Part shown: positions 34,939 through 47,825 of the stretch, piece by piece
Layout of the letters: each line of letters opens with the position of its first letter
How positions within the stretch are numbered: position 1 is the stretch's first letter
DNA from: Flaveria trinervia
Lineage: Eukaryota > Streptophyta > Magnoliopsida > Asterales > Asteraceae
DNA length: 64,000 nt
Direction of reading: 5' to 3'
NCBI GenBank assembly: GCA_025506515.1
Contig: CM046456.1
Location: 9,609,208 to 9,673,207 of the forward strand
Translations under genes and position numbers: made by a program
The notes under the pieces: model-generated
Databases searched by the model: none
What the model saw: only the letters and a program-made list of their open reading frames with translations
Told to the model about the DNA's origin: nothing

Positions 34939-37900
34939 TTATTGAGGTTTATTAACAAGGGCCCGACTCGATACACCATGCAACAGTTTCACAAATCCAA
35001 GGAAACTGAGCTTTCCGTCGGTGTGTCTGACCCAATCATGAAGGACCGCGTGAACGGGAACTGATGGGCTGAGGCCGAGTTCCTATACAAAGTAATTAAA
35101 ACGTAATTTTTATAAGATCTTTAGGGAATTCGGTTTTTATAAAAGATGGTGAGGTGACTTACGGATGCGAGTTCTTCAATCATGATGGCTCGGTTGCCAT
35201 CTTTGTCAAAGAGTTCATAGGCACAACGAGCATGTTGTTCCCATCGGTCGAGAGCCTCGAGCTGATAGATGTTTATGGCAGCTGCACAGAATTCTTCAAA
35301 ATCCATTCTTCGGTATTGAAGAACGCTAAGCTGTGATTCATATAAACATGCATGATGATCCCTAAATATGCAAGTAGAACTACGGTTTTATGATTAAAAT
35401 GTGTTATCAATGACTTACTGATGCTAGGAAATCATGGACTCGCGATTCCTTCATGGCATCCGTAGCATGTTTCATCAAGGCCTAAGGTTCATGAGGAATT
35501 AAGAGGCTACAAATTTTTTATATGGTTTAAACTTTAAAGTACTTGCAAAATTTTTAAAAAGCAAATTCACTTATTCAATATGATGTAATAAATAAATCGG
35601 GTACTCACTGTTTTTATATTTTCTATGCTTATAGATTCGTTTTTGCTCGGTTCCAGCAGAGAAAATTGCTCCTTTAAATAGAACAACTCATCTACAGTCA
35701 ACGTCTTCGATATGGCCTACAAATCAAGAGGAACAAAAATTACATTAAACACGATTTGAATAACTGACAAGTGACACCCAACAAATGTATTAAAATTACA
35801 CACCTGTAAAGCAGCTTTACGAAGAGCAGATGAACGCATATAACTCTTCATGAGTCTCAATGTCGAGATATCAAGAGGCACTTTCACGTCATTAGTGTTA
35901 TTTCTAATCCATGGATGACCTGCTCCATATCATATCATAATCAATTCAAGATTTACCAATGAACCGTTGAACCATATTTACAGCCAATGAACCGTTGAAC
36001 CATATTTACAGCCAATGAACCGTTGAACCGTGTTTACAGTTAATGAGCCACTGAACCGCTTTTAGGAGACAAAAAACTAAATGGTTGGGAGAGGCTTACT
36101 GAGGGCTTGAGCAGCTGTCAATCGTTTCCTAGGATCCTTGTTTAATAAACGTTTGACAAAATCTTTAGCCTCGGATGATAGTGTGGGCCAGGGTACTTCA
36201 TCGAAACTTGGATTTGCTTTCAAAACAGCTCGAAAAATCCCGGATTCGGATCGAGCCCAAAATGGGCGGCTGCCACACAGAAGAATATACGCTATAACAC
36301 CAATACTCCAAACATCTGCCTCGGTACTGTATGATCTATGTAAAACCTCAGGTGCCACATAGTATGCACTACCCACAATATCATTAAGCCTTTCATCTAA
36401 AAACCACCAAACATAAAATCAGACACACAAAATTCATGTATATACGCACAAACATGTACGTATATGTAGCGAGAGAATACCAGGCTTCACGAACTCTGAC
36501 AAACCAAAATCTATGGCCTTAAGTGGCGAGTTTTCATCCTTGGACGTAAACAAGAAATTCTGATACAATTATTGAAAACAGTTATACAAAAAAAGTGACT
36601 AAAAGATTAAACTTAGCCATATAGACTAATATAGTTATATGAATTGAACATTAGGTAAAACACCACCTCTGGTTTCAAGTCCCGGTGAACCACACCTTGA
36701 AGATGACAAAACGCAACAACACTCAATATTTGTATCAATACGGCTTTAGCATCATCTTCGGAGTATTTCCCACCTCTAGAAAACAAATATCAGATCGATT
36801 CATTAAATTAAAGTTTTTAAACCGGTGTTGACCAATATTTTCTCTAAAAAGCGATAAACATGTTACCTTGCAAGTATTCTATCTAAGAGCTCCCCTCCTT
36901 CACATAACCTGAAACCATTCGACAGATTTAAGTTGTCTAACAGTTAGCAAGAAACAAAGAAGAAAACAATGAAACAGAGGTATTTGCAGCACTTACTCCA
37001 TCACAACATAGACTTTTTCATGATCTTCATACGCATCATAAAACTTCACTAAGTTGTTATGTCCTGTTAAAGCTCGCAATATCTTAACCTCCCGTCTAAC
37101 ATCTTCAATGGCTATGGCTGTTGTCATCTATGAAATCATGTTAAATACGATTAAGCTACTTTTTTATTTCAAGCAAGTATTTATTATAACTATTTCTCAT
37201 GTATCAAGAATACCATTCTAGTTCTAGAATTATGATGAAACTAATATCCTCGTTTTAAAAAGTGCGTCTGAGGCACGGGGGGTGCTAGGCGATGGGAAAA
37301 CAACTCGGGCTCTTGAGGCGGTGCCTCACATACATGTGGATCAAATAGGTGAAAGCTAGTCAAATATAGGGTCTCAAGGAGGCTGATATGTAAAGATGAC
37401 CAAAATGATGAAGTGAAAATGAATGATTACTTGATTAAAAGGCTGATATGTAAAACAGATGAGCAATATTCAGCTTTTGATTGTATTATTTGTATATAAA
37501 AGTTATATGGTTGTACATGGAGCAAACGCCTAGCGTATGTTAATCTATCACCTCACGCCTCGCATACATGATGCTCACGCCTCGCGGTTCAGCTTTCCAA
37601 ACCTTGAAGCGCCTCAAGCTTTTAAAAACAAGACGATATCAATTTAACACCCCAGTGATGAACAATCTGATAACTGATAATCTTGTAAGGTTTCCTTAAA
37701 TTTTGCAACTTTCGCAGGCTGATCGCATGCAAGAACTCAAATCAAACAAACATTTTATACCAATTTCGTCTAGAAGACAAATTAGACTAAAATTTGACAT
37801 GTTCAACTACTCAGATTTCTTCAAGTTACCTTAAAAAGAAACTAAACGAAGAACTATGAAAGTCAACAACTAAAATTAGAAATCATAGTTCATTGTTTCT

Positions 37901-38539
37901 TTGATCTAAATCGAAACATCAAATCAACTTCATATCTAATCATTCCATCATACTGATCAATTACACTTAATCCCACATAATCGCTAATCAATATAAGATT
38001 GAAATATTGAATCCGAAAGAACAAACCTTTGACTTCGGAATAACTTTGACTGCAACTTCACGACCCTTAAGTTCCCCTTTCTTACCCTGAGCTTTACAAG
38101 TATACCCAAAGTGCCCTCTTCCCACTTCATCACCAACCTCAAACTTACTCTCAAAATGCTTCGAAAACCCAAAGCTTTTATCCAACCCAGAGGCCCTTTC
38201 ACCCTCGTTGGGCTTCACGGACCCATGCCTACGAGCCAACACCGCCCTGATGTGTTTCGCCGGCGACGGCGGCGGAAACGGCCGCCGGAGGAATCCCTTC
38301 GGCGTCGCCGCCGGGGACTTCGCCGGAGACGATTTCTTGGAGAACCAATTGCGCCCTGGGCTTGGGGTGTAAAAGGGAAACAATGGGGACTTTTTTGGTG
38401 CTTCAGTTTCGTTGTTTGTGGTGGGTGTCGTTGATTCTGGTTCTGTTTGTGTGTTGTTGATGTTGTTGATGTTGTTGTTGGTGTTGTGGGGGTGGGAGAA
38501 TTGGGATTCTGTTGAGGGTTTAGAGGTGCAACCACCCAT
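34939..38539 (-). CDS. CDPK-related protein kinase (CRK5-like), 11 exons, ~589 aa
   Basis: Minus-strand exons: 38539-38027, 37127-36997, 36908-36867, 36775-36667, 36559-36481, 36396-36100, 35919-35804, 35716-35609, 35481-35419, 35330-35163 and 35082-34939 (TAA). All phases join without a stop. The start MGGCTSKPS is a strong N-myristoylation/palmitoylation signal, followed by a disordered Asn/Thr/Pro linker and the CRK hallmark RRPFPPPSPAKHIRAVLARR. Kinase motifs: VGRGHFGYT (P-loop), VAVKVI (catalytic Lys), HRDLKPEN, IDFGLSEF (DFG) and YYVAPEVL (APE). The C-terminal calmodulin-like region has degenerate EF hands; FDKDGNRAIMIEEL is the best preserved. CRKs are Ser/Thr kinases at the plasma membrane, usually calmodulin- rather than directly calcium-regulated (family knowledge). 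The tail HAVLHDWVRHTDGKLSFLGF matches CRK5-type proteins as I recall them. Confidence 0.93.
35955..36066. repeat. 28-bp tandem repeat (4 units) in a CRK intron
   Basis: The unit CCAATGAACCGTTGAACCAT... is repeated four times with the last unit diverged, directly behind the donor of the large kinase-domain exon. It would be part of the pre-mRNA only. Confidence 0.85.
37249..37637. mobile_element. ~390-bp AGGCG-rich TIR element in CRK intron 1
   Basis: Left end CTCGTTTTAAAAAGTGCGTC; right end, read inversely, CTTGTTTTTAAAAGCTTGAG. Next to each end are GAGGC/GCCTC-rich blocks. Related fragments lie at 10850-10970, 11290-11365 and 15121-15230. No ORF and no clear target duplication. Confidence 0.55.
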
Positions 38540-40151
38540 TGTGTTGAAGTGGTTACTCTTATATCACAGGAAATTGAGGGGTTTTCAGTGAGGAAGATGA
38601 TGATTGTAGGTTTGGTGAAGCATTGTGTGATGCAACATTATGAAATTGACGAGGTGTTTGAAGATGTTTTAGGGTTTACTGCAGTTTTGTTTTGGGTGTT
38701 GATGGAGAAAGGGAGAAAGTGAGGGGAAGATGGAGATGTATATAATGGTGATAAATATATACATACATGTGTGTAGTGAGAGAGAGAGAGAGATTAATAT
38801 TAAAGTTTGTGATTGTTTATTTTTTATCTTAAAAAAAATTCCTTTTTAAGAACGGATTAATTATTAGTTGTTAATATTATTAAATTAATAATATTTACGC
38901 ATGTTAAGATTTGAACCTTCTCTTTTGATCACTATACCAAAAGCACTCTTTTGTTTGTTTTGAAAGAAACAAACATATAAAAGATAAAGTCTTAAAAGAG
39001 TTAATCTGGCATGAGAGTGATTTTCGATATGTTTGAAACGTTGATAAAGTTGTTTTGTGATATCAATTATTGTTTATATTATTTGTGAAGTATATAAAAA
39101 AACCCATCATCATCACTACTACAACACCACTAGTGACAATTGAAGTCCAATGACCGTTGTATTTTTTTATACTTTAATCGATGATAGACTCTTATGTTTT
39201 TTAGACTTGCAAATTAAGAACACGGTAATTAAGATTTGTAAGGAGTATCATACATGGTAATCACTTGATTTGCTTATCACACCCACTTACTCTTAAGTTT
39301 CAACAACCATACTTAAATGCACACAAAACACTAGTATAAAATCTCTAAAGATGTTGATTTGAAATATGTAAAATTTATTATTTTACATTGTTGAAACTGA
39401 TTTAATAATAAATAATCTTGATCTCACGTTCTCAAAGCACCACACCAATCAAATCTAACGATGGTGTTTTTTGGACTTCATATCTCACATCTCATTCGTT
39501 GCCATTTTTCATTTCTTCATTCTTCTTCTTGCCCCTTGGGAAGATTCTATCATCGCCTCAAACAATGAAGCCGTTGTCGCATCCACCACCAATGCTAGAA
39601 AACAATGTCATATTGTGGTTACTTTATTATTTAGTAAAGGTTAAATAAAAAAAAGGTTTTAAAATTAATTGACTTTATTTTTACTATAACAACTAATTTT
39701 TTTTATTTGAAATTAAGTTTAAATAATTTTAGTTAATATTTTCTTAAAATCTAGTTTTCATAAATTTTAAGTTTTAAGCATTCTTAAAAATTAAGAGTTA
39801 AAGGAAAAGAGGATTTGCCGCAAGAGAAGAGAACAAATGAGAATGAAATGCAGCATAGAAGGTAAAACAAATTATAAAATATAACGTAGGGTATGAGTTT
39901 TTAAATATTAGTTAATAACTATAACTATTTACGCTAGTGCTTATTACTATTTGAGTAGTTAAATACTTAAATATTTCAACTACAGCCGTTCAGGTTTAAA
40001 AAAAATCAACTACAACAATAAATATTCAATGTAAAACAAGAAGGGAAAAAACGAATGGCAATGGACCACAAAAAAACATGAAAAGGAATGATCTTAAAAG
40101 TTAAAACAAACCATCACAACAATTATCTGATGTATTTTTGTTTTAATTTTT
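38540..40151. other. Upstream region of the CRK gene and intergenic DNA
   Basis: Upstream of the kinase ATG lie a GA/CT tract at 38779-38795 and TATA-like AT blocks near 38740-38765 (minus strand), plausible core promoter parts. Beyond about 38850 the DNA is AT-rich without a recognisable gene. Confidence 0.45.
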
Positions 40152-40682
40152 GGGTTATTGAATTTTAATAATCATAACTTTTATTTATTGACTATGATTA
40201 GTCATAACTGAAATATTTACAATTATTTCTAACTTTAATTTTATTTTTCTACAATGATCTCTTAATAACTAAGAGTTAATTAACCCTCGTTAGTATTTTT
40301 ATGAAATGGGGTCAACATTGAGCCCATTTTTTACTTTAGCACCGCCTAGTCTCAGTTAGGCCCGTTATAATTGTCTAGCCTTCACCATCACCTAAAATCT
40401 ATCTCCAACGAGTTCGGTGGTTCAAATCAGGAGGTGGAGATTGACGGGTTTTTTGTGCAGAAGTTTCAAAATGACGAGCCTGATGATAGATTTCAACCTT
40501 CTGTTTAGTGTTTTGGTTACAAAAACAGTCCACATAATCAAAAAACTAACGGGGTTAACTCTCAGTTAATAATGGATTGTTGGAGGAAATAAATTTAAGG
40601 TTAGAAGTATTTGTAAATATTTACTGAGCTGGTATTAATCCCGACTAATAATTAAACTTGGGATTATCAAAATCTAATAGCA
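40152..40682. mobile_element. ~530-bp foldback MITE, copy 2 of 3
   Basis: Ends GGGTTATTGAATTTTAATAA and, inversely, CTATTAGATTTTGATAATCC. The interior matches copies 1 and 3 over its length (ACTAAGAGTTAATTAACC, GAGTTCGGTGGTTCAAATCA, TTAGTGTTTTGGTTACAAAA). Confidence 0.75.
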
Positions 40683-42094
40683 CTACTTTTTTTTCCACCA
40701 AATTTTATTAACTATCATCAATGGGGGAATTGTCTTGTGCTTCAAGTTAAAACTTATGAAAAGCATTGCTTGTGAATCGAACAAGAATCAATAATTAGAA
40801 TCATCACACCCAATTAGATCTAAACAAAGTGATTAATATAATTATATATAATGATTTAAAGGGTGTTTGGATAAACTTAATTGTATGGCACAATAGCTCA
40901 TGAATTTATTGAAATTTTAAATTCTATATTCTAATTTTTAACTGTTTATGGGAATTATCTGATTAAGCATGTGTGATTGTGTGTACACATCTCATTTGAT
41001 ATATTATGTCTTATTTAAAAAATATATATTTAAGTAATTAAGATTTAGAGTTAAAAAGACCTACATTACTTTCTTCAAACTTAAACCTTGTTCATATAAT
41101 TATATGGTAATCTATAATGAAATTTATCAAATACATAAAACTAAAAGTTAAAACACAAACATATAACATGAATCATTATTATATGTTCTCCTTATAAATA
41201 TTTGATTGATTTTATAGCCACAGTTTGTAGTTTTTGGTTTGATTAAGTTTACCACTTTAAATAGAACACCACATGTATTTTGTGAAATAACCATCCAAAG
41301 TGTATCGATTCCAAGTTGTTTTAAAATTTTCACCATTCTTAAATTAACATGTGAAAAGATTTTGATGTTTAAAAAATTATTGAGAAAAATACGAATATTG
41401 GTTTTTTAAATGCAAAATATTATTAAAGGACTTTTTTGAGAAAAAATAGAAACACGTTAGTCTTTTTATAGTATTTACTCGTAGATTAATCCACTATTCA
41501 GGCCTTTTATGCTAACCACCATCAATTCTCATGATCATTTTCTGTCAAGAGGTAGTTCGGTAAGATTCTCAACTGTTTTTTTTTAAGTTCTATAGATTCG
41601 TTAACTTAAATTGTGTTCATATGTTAGGTTTCGATTCTAGCAGGTAGACCCAAATGTTGTTATTGATTTTCTTTTTCATCCAAAATCAGTGTAGGTAACC
41701 TCTTAATCCACTTATTTTGTTTACACAGATGATTATCTTGAAGGTTTAAGGGTTTTGTGTTATTTGTATATTTTCCTAAGTAGATTACTAAATCATCCAC
41801 AGTTTACAAAATAACAGCACCTACGGACATTTAACTTTCATTTTGTTTTGTATTTATTTTATAATATACGTAAATAACCACCTTTAATTGGTCAATAAAG
41901 ACATTTTTTTAATATTGTTGAGTTGGCATGCGATTGCATGTGACCGATTAGTTAATGGTACCCCGGTCAATGGACGGGTCTTTATAGTCATCTTCAACTC
42001 TAAAACGATTTTTGTTACATTTATTTCCGTAGTCATCTTCAACTTTTCTAGAATTATTATATATTTTAAACAAATTTTAATTAATAAAATAAAA
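40683..42094. other. Intergenic, AT-rich, no gene seen
   Basis: Only short frames such as 41148-41336 (minus), without recognisable motifs. Confidence 0.4.
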
Positions 42095-42615
42095 GATTAT
42101 TGGATTTTAATAATCTTAATTTTCATTTATTGATCGAAATTTATCCCAACTCAGGATCTAACTTTAAGTTTATTTTCCTTTAATAATCCCTTACTAACTA
42201 AGAATTAACGTCCGTTAGTTTTTTTTATGAAATGAGGCTAACTTTGACTCATTTCTCAACTCTTCCACCGCCCAGTCTCTATTAGGTCTTTTTTAGTGTT
42301 TAGCATCCATCATTACTTGAAATCTACCTTTAACGAGTTAAGTGGTTCAAATCAGAAGGTGAAAATTCACGGGTTTAGGTTGCAGAACTTCTAGATTGAC
42401 GGACCCAAAATTTGATTTTAACTTTCTGCTTGGTGTTTTGGTCATATAAGTAGTCCACGTCATCAAAAAAAAAAACTAACGGTGCTAACTCTCGGTTAGT
42501 AAGAGATTATTGCAAAAAAATAAATTCAAAGTTAAGAGTGTCCGTAAACATTTGTTGAGTTGAGATTAATCCTGACAAATATATAAAAGTTAGGATTATT
42601 AAAATCCAATAGCCC
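42095..42615. mobile_element. ~520-bp foldback MITE, copy 3 of 3
   Basis: Ends GATTATTGGATTTTAATAAT and, inversely, GGGCTATTGGATTTTAATAA. TAAAATAAA occurs at both flanks (one base before the left end and directly after the right end), possibly a 9-bp target duplication as in Mutator-like elements. Copy 1 has the same bases at its right end, so they may instead belong to the element. Confidence 0.75.
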
Positions 42616-43770
42616 TAAAATAAACATAGCAACTTGCTAACAAAAGTTTTATGAACTATCTATATTTATCATGTTTATAAATTGTTGAAACCGTATGGCT
42701 TATCAGAATCTAAGCATATTGTCCGGTTTGAAATATATATGGTTAGGTTTTTGATGTAAAATTTGGAACTCATCATTTGATATTTAATATATATTTAATT
42801 TTCATTGGGAATATGAAGTTTTGTATATGAATTGTATTAAATTATTTATAAGTCATCCTTCTCATTTAAAAAAAAACTAACACAAAATTGGAGCCCTAGA
42901 TGATAGAGCATTAGAGCTTGTGTCTAAAGGTCGGGCAACCCATATCTTTTAACCGTTAAAATATTTTTACATGTTTATTACATGTCATGTACCCATAATC
43001 TAATGAGAAGTTACATTCGTTTTAAATTGGTTATTTTTCAACCTTTTTCCCATCATTAAATTCATATACGATGCATATAACTTTTAAACAATGTATCATA
43101 CGCCCATGATATGGTGGTCTAATTATAATAATGAGTGTCCTACATTTAGTTTGTATCCCTCTAAGTGCTATTGATTATATGATATTTAAAAGTAAAAAAA
43201 ACATTGTTAAAAAAATAATTTATCATACAACTTAAAAGTAAACATTAAAAATTGAGTGTTTCTAATTAGCACTTTAATCGCTTATGAAGGTTCCTTTGAA
43301 TCTATTTTTCTAACATGCAACTTACACCAACTTTTAATTTGGATCTCCTCACAAACTAAATTCAAACATTTTGTCATATATTAAGACAATGTTGTCTCAA
43401 CTTCTAGTTTAACTTAAACAGCACGTCATGTCCAACAATTTTAATCTCATATATTGTTTGCGTTCACAAACACTCAAACAGTTATATTTGAAATAGAAAG
43501 TTCTTATCAATAGAACAAAAAATATTGTTATATGTTTATAAATGGTTACGGTTAAACGATGTTCTTGGTGTCACTTGAAATATAATTTTCTAATTTAACA
43601 TTGATTTCACTATAGATATGTGTATGCATAATTATACAATTCAAATCAAGATTTCATAAATTCGCAATTATGTAGTGACAACTCAATTTTTTTAGATGCT
43701 CTAATGTAGCTATTTATTGAATTCATTTCTTATAAATGACAAGACCTTTTCAATTAATAATGTTATGTCA
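42616..43770. other. Intergenic, no gene recognised
   Basis: AT-rich sequence without long frames or obvious repeats. Confidence 0.4.
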
Positions 43771-43772
43771 AG

Positions 43773-44200
43773 TTACATCAAAATAGAAGGTAGACGGGCA
43801 ACAAGCTGCGCCGCCACCCCTTTCTGAATAGCAAATCCTAACCTTCCAAAAATAAATCCTTGCCTCCCCGGGGTTGAGCAATGGTTGTCTATGACCCGTT
43901 GGACCCTGGTCAAAAAGTTGATAGCTTCTGGCGCTAGGGAGCCAAATGTATCAAAGGCAAAGGGAACAAAAGCGTGCTGGTTCTCTGCGCAAGCTTTAAC
44001 ATGTTTATCCACTTTCTTTGATTCTGCCTTTCTTGCTGCTTGACCAGCTACAAAACCGTTTTCCCATAAACCAACCAAAGGGGAAACCCCTGTGATGCTC
44101 TAATCGGATTCTAAAACGGCTTTTCTAGTAAAAGAAAGTTTAATGGAAGATCTGGCCAAAAATAGTTAGTACGGAGTATAAGACTTCTCTATAACATTCC
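43773..44200 (-). pseudogene. Fragment of a plant retroelement-associated ORF
   Basis: The frame from 44078 carries PLVGLWENGFVAGQAARKAE-like sequence (by one frameshift near 44098), then HAFVPFAFDTFGSLAPEAIN and GFAIQKGVAAQLVARLPSI, ending at 43773. I recall this block as a recurrent conserved piece downstream of reverse transcriptases in plant genomes, but I cannot name the exact element class. It is isolated here, with no RT nearby. Confidence 0.45.
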
Positions 44201-44850
44201 ATAACATTGTAACTTGCATATACTAGGTAATCTGCCATGTCATTAAATGAAATTTAGCCGCCTCAAGGTCTTATGGGACGTAAGGCTTTATGTTACGATT
44301 ACCCTTTGACTAAAGACACTAATTTTTGCTAATCATGGAACATTCCATCCAAATTTCATCATATTCGATCAAGGTGATTAAGAATGATTACATACAACTT
44401 ATTAACAAGTCTTGAAGGCTTAGAAGTGAAGATCAAAGGCTAGGAAGCATTTGGTTTGATTTTAGTCGCACCGTTTACATTTGTTTTCATTGCTTTCATC
44501 TTGTTTCCAGAATGTTTACTATTCTTTTATGATTTTTATTATTTCAACTCGTGATTAGTAGCTACAGTTTATAGATTACCTAGGTTTTGCGATGGTTTTT
44601 GCATGATTTGGCTATTTTGCAGATTTGATTAATCATGTGGTTTAATTGTTGATATAAAGAGTTGTAATGTTTACTTTATGATATGTTTACTTTATGATAT
44701 GTTTGAATATTGTTTTATTTGATTAATCAGAACCGGATCGGACGTCGAACCGAACGTCTTACTGGTTTGGTGGTCGGACCGGTTGGACCGGATTTAACTA
44801 TATTTTAATTATATTAATATATGTAAATAAATATAAGTAATTTATATATA

Positions 44851-44911
<61 letters not shown>

Positions 44912-46660
44912 ATAGTTATATATAAAACTTAACTATATTTGTATATCCGACGTACTAATTTATGGTTTAACGTCCCGTTTTTACCCATTAAAATTAAAAA
45001 AATGAAAACCGGTCCGGTTTCCCGGTCCGACCAGCGATTCAGGATGAACCGGCCGGTTCGACCACTTCAAAACAAGTCACACCAGACCTGACCGGACCAG
45101 CCCCCGATTCGAGATCGAACCGGCCGGTCCGATCTGGTCTCAACAACATTACCTTTAGGAGACTTTACATAGCTTAGTGGTTTTTAGGTATTACATTCCT
45201 TAGACACCATCACATGGTAGTTATTTCTGAAAATAGTTAGATTAGTCAATATGATTCATTTCCTAGGTGATTTGTTTCACCATGTTTGGTATTTTCTCGT
45301 GTATTAGTCGTTTCTTGATTATTCTTTCTCATTTTGGATTTTCGTACTTTTAGTTTTCATTATTTTTTGGATAATTTTTCTATTAGTTAGTTTCAAACTA
45401 GTTGTTTGATTAAAATTGGTTAGGAATTGATATAGATTTTAGTATTGAAATTTCCATTACAATGTCACTAGGATTGATGACTCGACTTACTTATAGTTTT
45501 ATTATGTTCGTCAAGTTCACTTGCCAATAGTATGCAATTCGGTTTGGATTAACTTACTAGAACTAGATTGTGTTAACCATCTCGCTTTAATATACCTAAA
45601 TCTTCTCATAATTTCTAAGTAAAAAGTAAAAACAAAAAAAAATTATAAAATAATTGAAGTTTGCTATTTTTGTTCTTGAAATAATTTAGTGTTTTAAGCA
45701 TCTTGATTTGATATACAGGTAAAGGAAACATTTACTTTGTATATAAAAGAAAGATCCATTTTATGGGATTTTGTTTTCATTTTAATTTTTAACGTATACA
45801 CCTAGATATCATATATAATGTGATGCCAATATGTCATTCCGACATTATCTTTTACAAACCCTCTTAAAAATTATAATTTCTAATTTGCTGTTATGAAAAG
45901 AGAGTGGGGCAAGTACCAATGTCCATATCACTCGTTTTTAGGGGTCGTTTTCCCTTTTTGTTTTTTCTTTCTTTCTTTTAAATGTGGAAGCTCTTATTAT
46001 AATTGGTTATTAACCCATTTGTATAATAGTAGCGAGAATACATATCAATGAAAAGCTATAACAAATAGAGCTTGTTTACCATGGTGGGTTTTAGAGTTTT
46101 ACATTTTTGAATGTCTTAAAAAGAACAAATAAAATAAAATAAAATAAAATAAAGGGGATTATGATAGAAGATTAATAGATAAAAAACACTATAAAATTTG
46201 TGCTTGTTGAAAACAACCCGAGGACCACAAGACCATAGTGGTTTGAATCATATATTCGTGATGGAGAAAGGTTCTCTTAAGTTTAGATAGTGGTAACATG
46301 AGAGCTACAAGAATTTGTCGTTGGCTATGGTTATTCTCTTTGCTTTCTTATTCTTTTATTCATTTTATTTTTTAATTTGATTACTTCATTTATATGATAA
46401 ATAAAATTATTATTTTTCTTTAAAATAGATAGGATCAATTGAAGAGTTTAACAATATTTTAGTTTTTAATTTATAATTATGAAAAAATAAAAATGATCCA
46501 TACTAAAAGTTTAAAAAGAAATCTATATTAAATTTGAAAATTTAACGAAACATTACAAAGAAGAACATAAAAACGTCAAAAATCGAGTTAAAGTTAGTTG
46601 TCACATCAAACTTTCATCCTTCTTGAAAAACATTTATATTCATTTTGATTGTAATGGTTA
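44201..46660. other. Intergenic with a CCGGTTCGACC-rich repeat around a long TA tract
   Basis: At 44725-45125, GGACCGGATTTAAC-type sequence on one side and ACCGGTCCGGTTTCCCGG-type sequence on the other flank a (TA)n tract of about 50 bp (44857-44907), giving inverted halves. No gene elsewhere in the stretch. Confidence 0.5.
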
Positions 46661-47029
46661 AGGGCGTGTTTGATTTGTGCGGGTCAACTTTTTGATTTGC
46701 GCGAAATCAGCTTCTAACCGGGTCCGGAGGTATGACCCAAACCCTTAAAATCGCTATTCCGACCAAGAAAGGGGCGGTTGGTGCTCGTCCCCTCTTCCCC
46801 TGCCCTCCACAACCCCTTTGTCGTGCCTCCGCCGCTCTTCCCTACCCCTTCGTGACCCCCTCGTAAACCGCCATCCCTTTGGCGCTCTCCCCACCTCTCC
46901 ACGAATCGCCCTCCCTCGGTGCTCCTCCTTCCGCAGAAGGTATACTAGATTTTAACTTTTGTTCTTGTTTTGAAGTTGTTCTTGTTCTTTTTTTCATTTA
47001 GTTGTATGGTTAGAAATTTGTTCTAGTTC

Positions 47030-47480
47030 TTGAAGTTGTTCTTGAAATCAGATTTGATATTGTGTTCTTGAAATCCGACTTGATGTTGTTTATATGGATT
47101 CTTGAAATTAGATTTGATAATGTGTTCTTGAAATCAAATTTGATATTGTGTTCTTAATTAGATTTGATGTTGTATGGATTCTAGAAATGAGATTTGATAA
47201 CGTGTTCTTCAAATTAGATTTGATATTGCGTTCTTGAATCAGATTTGATGTTGTATGGATTCTTGAAATCAGATTTGATGTTGTATGGATTCTTGAAATC
47301 AGATTTGATAATGTGTTTTTAAAATTAAATTTATATGGGTTTTTGAAATCAGATTTGATATAAGTTATGTTTGTTCTTGAAATCAGATTTGTATTGGTTA
47401 TATGGGTTCTTGAAATCATATATAATATTGCTTATTATATGATTTCTATTATATATGATTTCTTGAAATCAGTTTTAATA
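47030..47480. repeat. Degenerate tandem array of TTCTTGAAATCAGATTTGAT
   Basis: About 13 imperfect copies of a 20-45 bp unit built on the same core, with spacers such as GTTGTATGGA. It lies upstream of the Myb-like ORF inside the Harbinger-like element. Confidence 0.8.
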
Positions 47481-47489
47481 TTAGTTCTT

Positions 47490-47825
47490 GATTTAGGCAT
47501 AACAGAAAAAAAGACTAGAGTTATTTGGAAGTTGGAATGTGTCGATAAAAAATTTCTCGAAGCATGTATACATGAAATAACAAACAACGATTGGGAGGGT
47601 AGTAGCCTAAAAGGATGCTCATGGAATGTTGTTGCGGAAAAACTAAAAAACGATCATACTTTCATTGTTGACCATAAACAAATGAAAAATTGATACGACT
47701 ACCTGAAATCAAAGTACGAGACTTGGGTGAAATTAAAAAATAAAACGGGAAATATTTATGATCATATAACTAACACTTCAATATGAGTGATGAAGAATGG
47801 GAAGCGGAGGCAAATGTATTTTTTT
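47490..47825 (+). pseudogene. Myb/SANT-like ORF of a Harbinger-type element, broken
   Basis: ITEKKTRVIWKLECVDKKFL begins a Myb/SANT-like DNA-binding domain with the tryptophan-spaced helices (WKLE, WEGSS, CSWNVVAEKL). A stop at 47692 interrupts KQMKN*YDYLKSKYETWVKL, and a frameshift near 47784 precedes NMSDEEWEAEA. Such proteins are the accessory DNA-binding partners of Harbinger transposase. The two lesions make this copy non-coding. Confidence 0.65.

Noticed and set aside
38111..38434. Plus-strand open frame of 107 codons
   Set aside because: It is the antisense shadow of the GC-rich first exon of the CRK gene.
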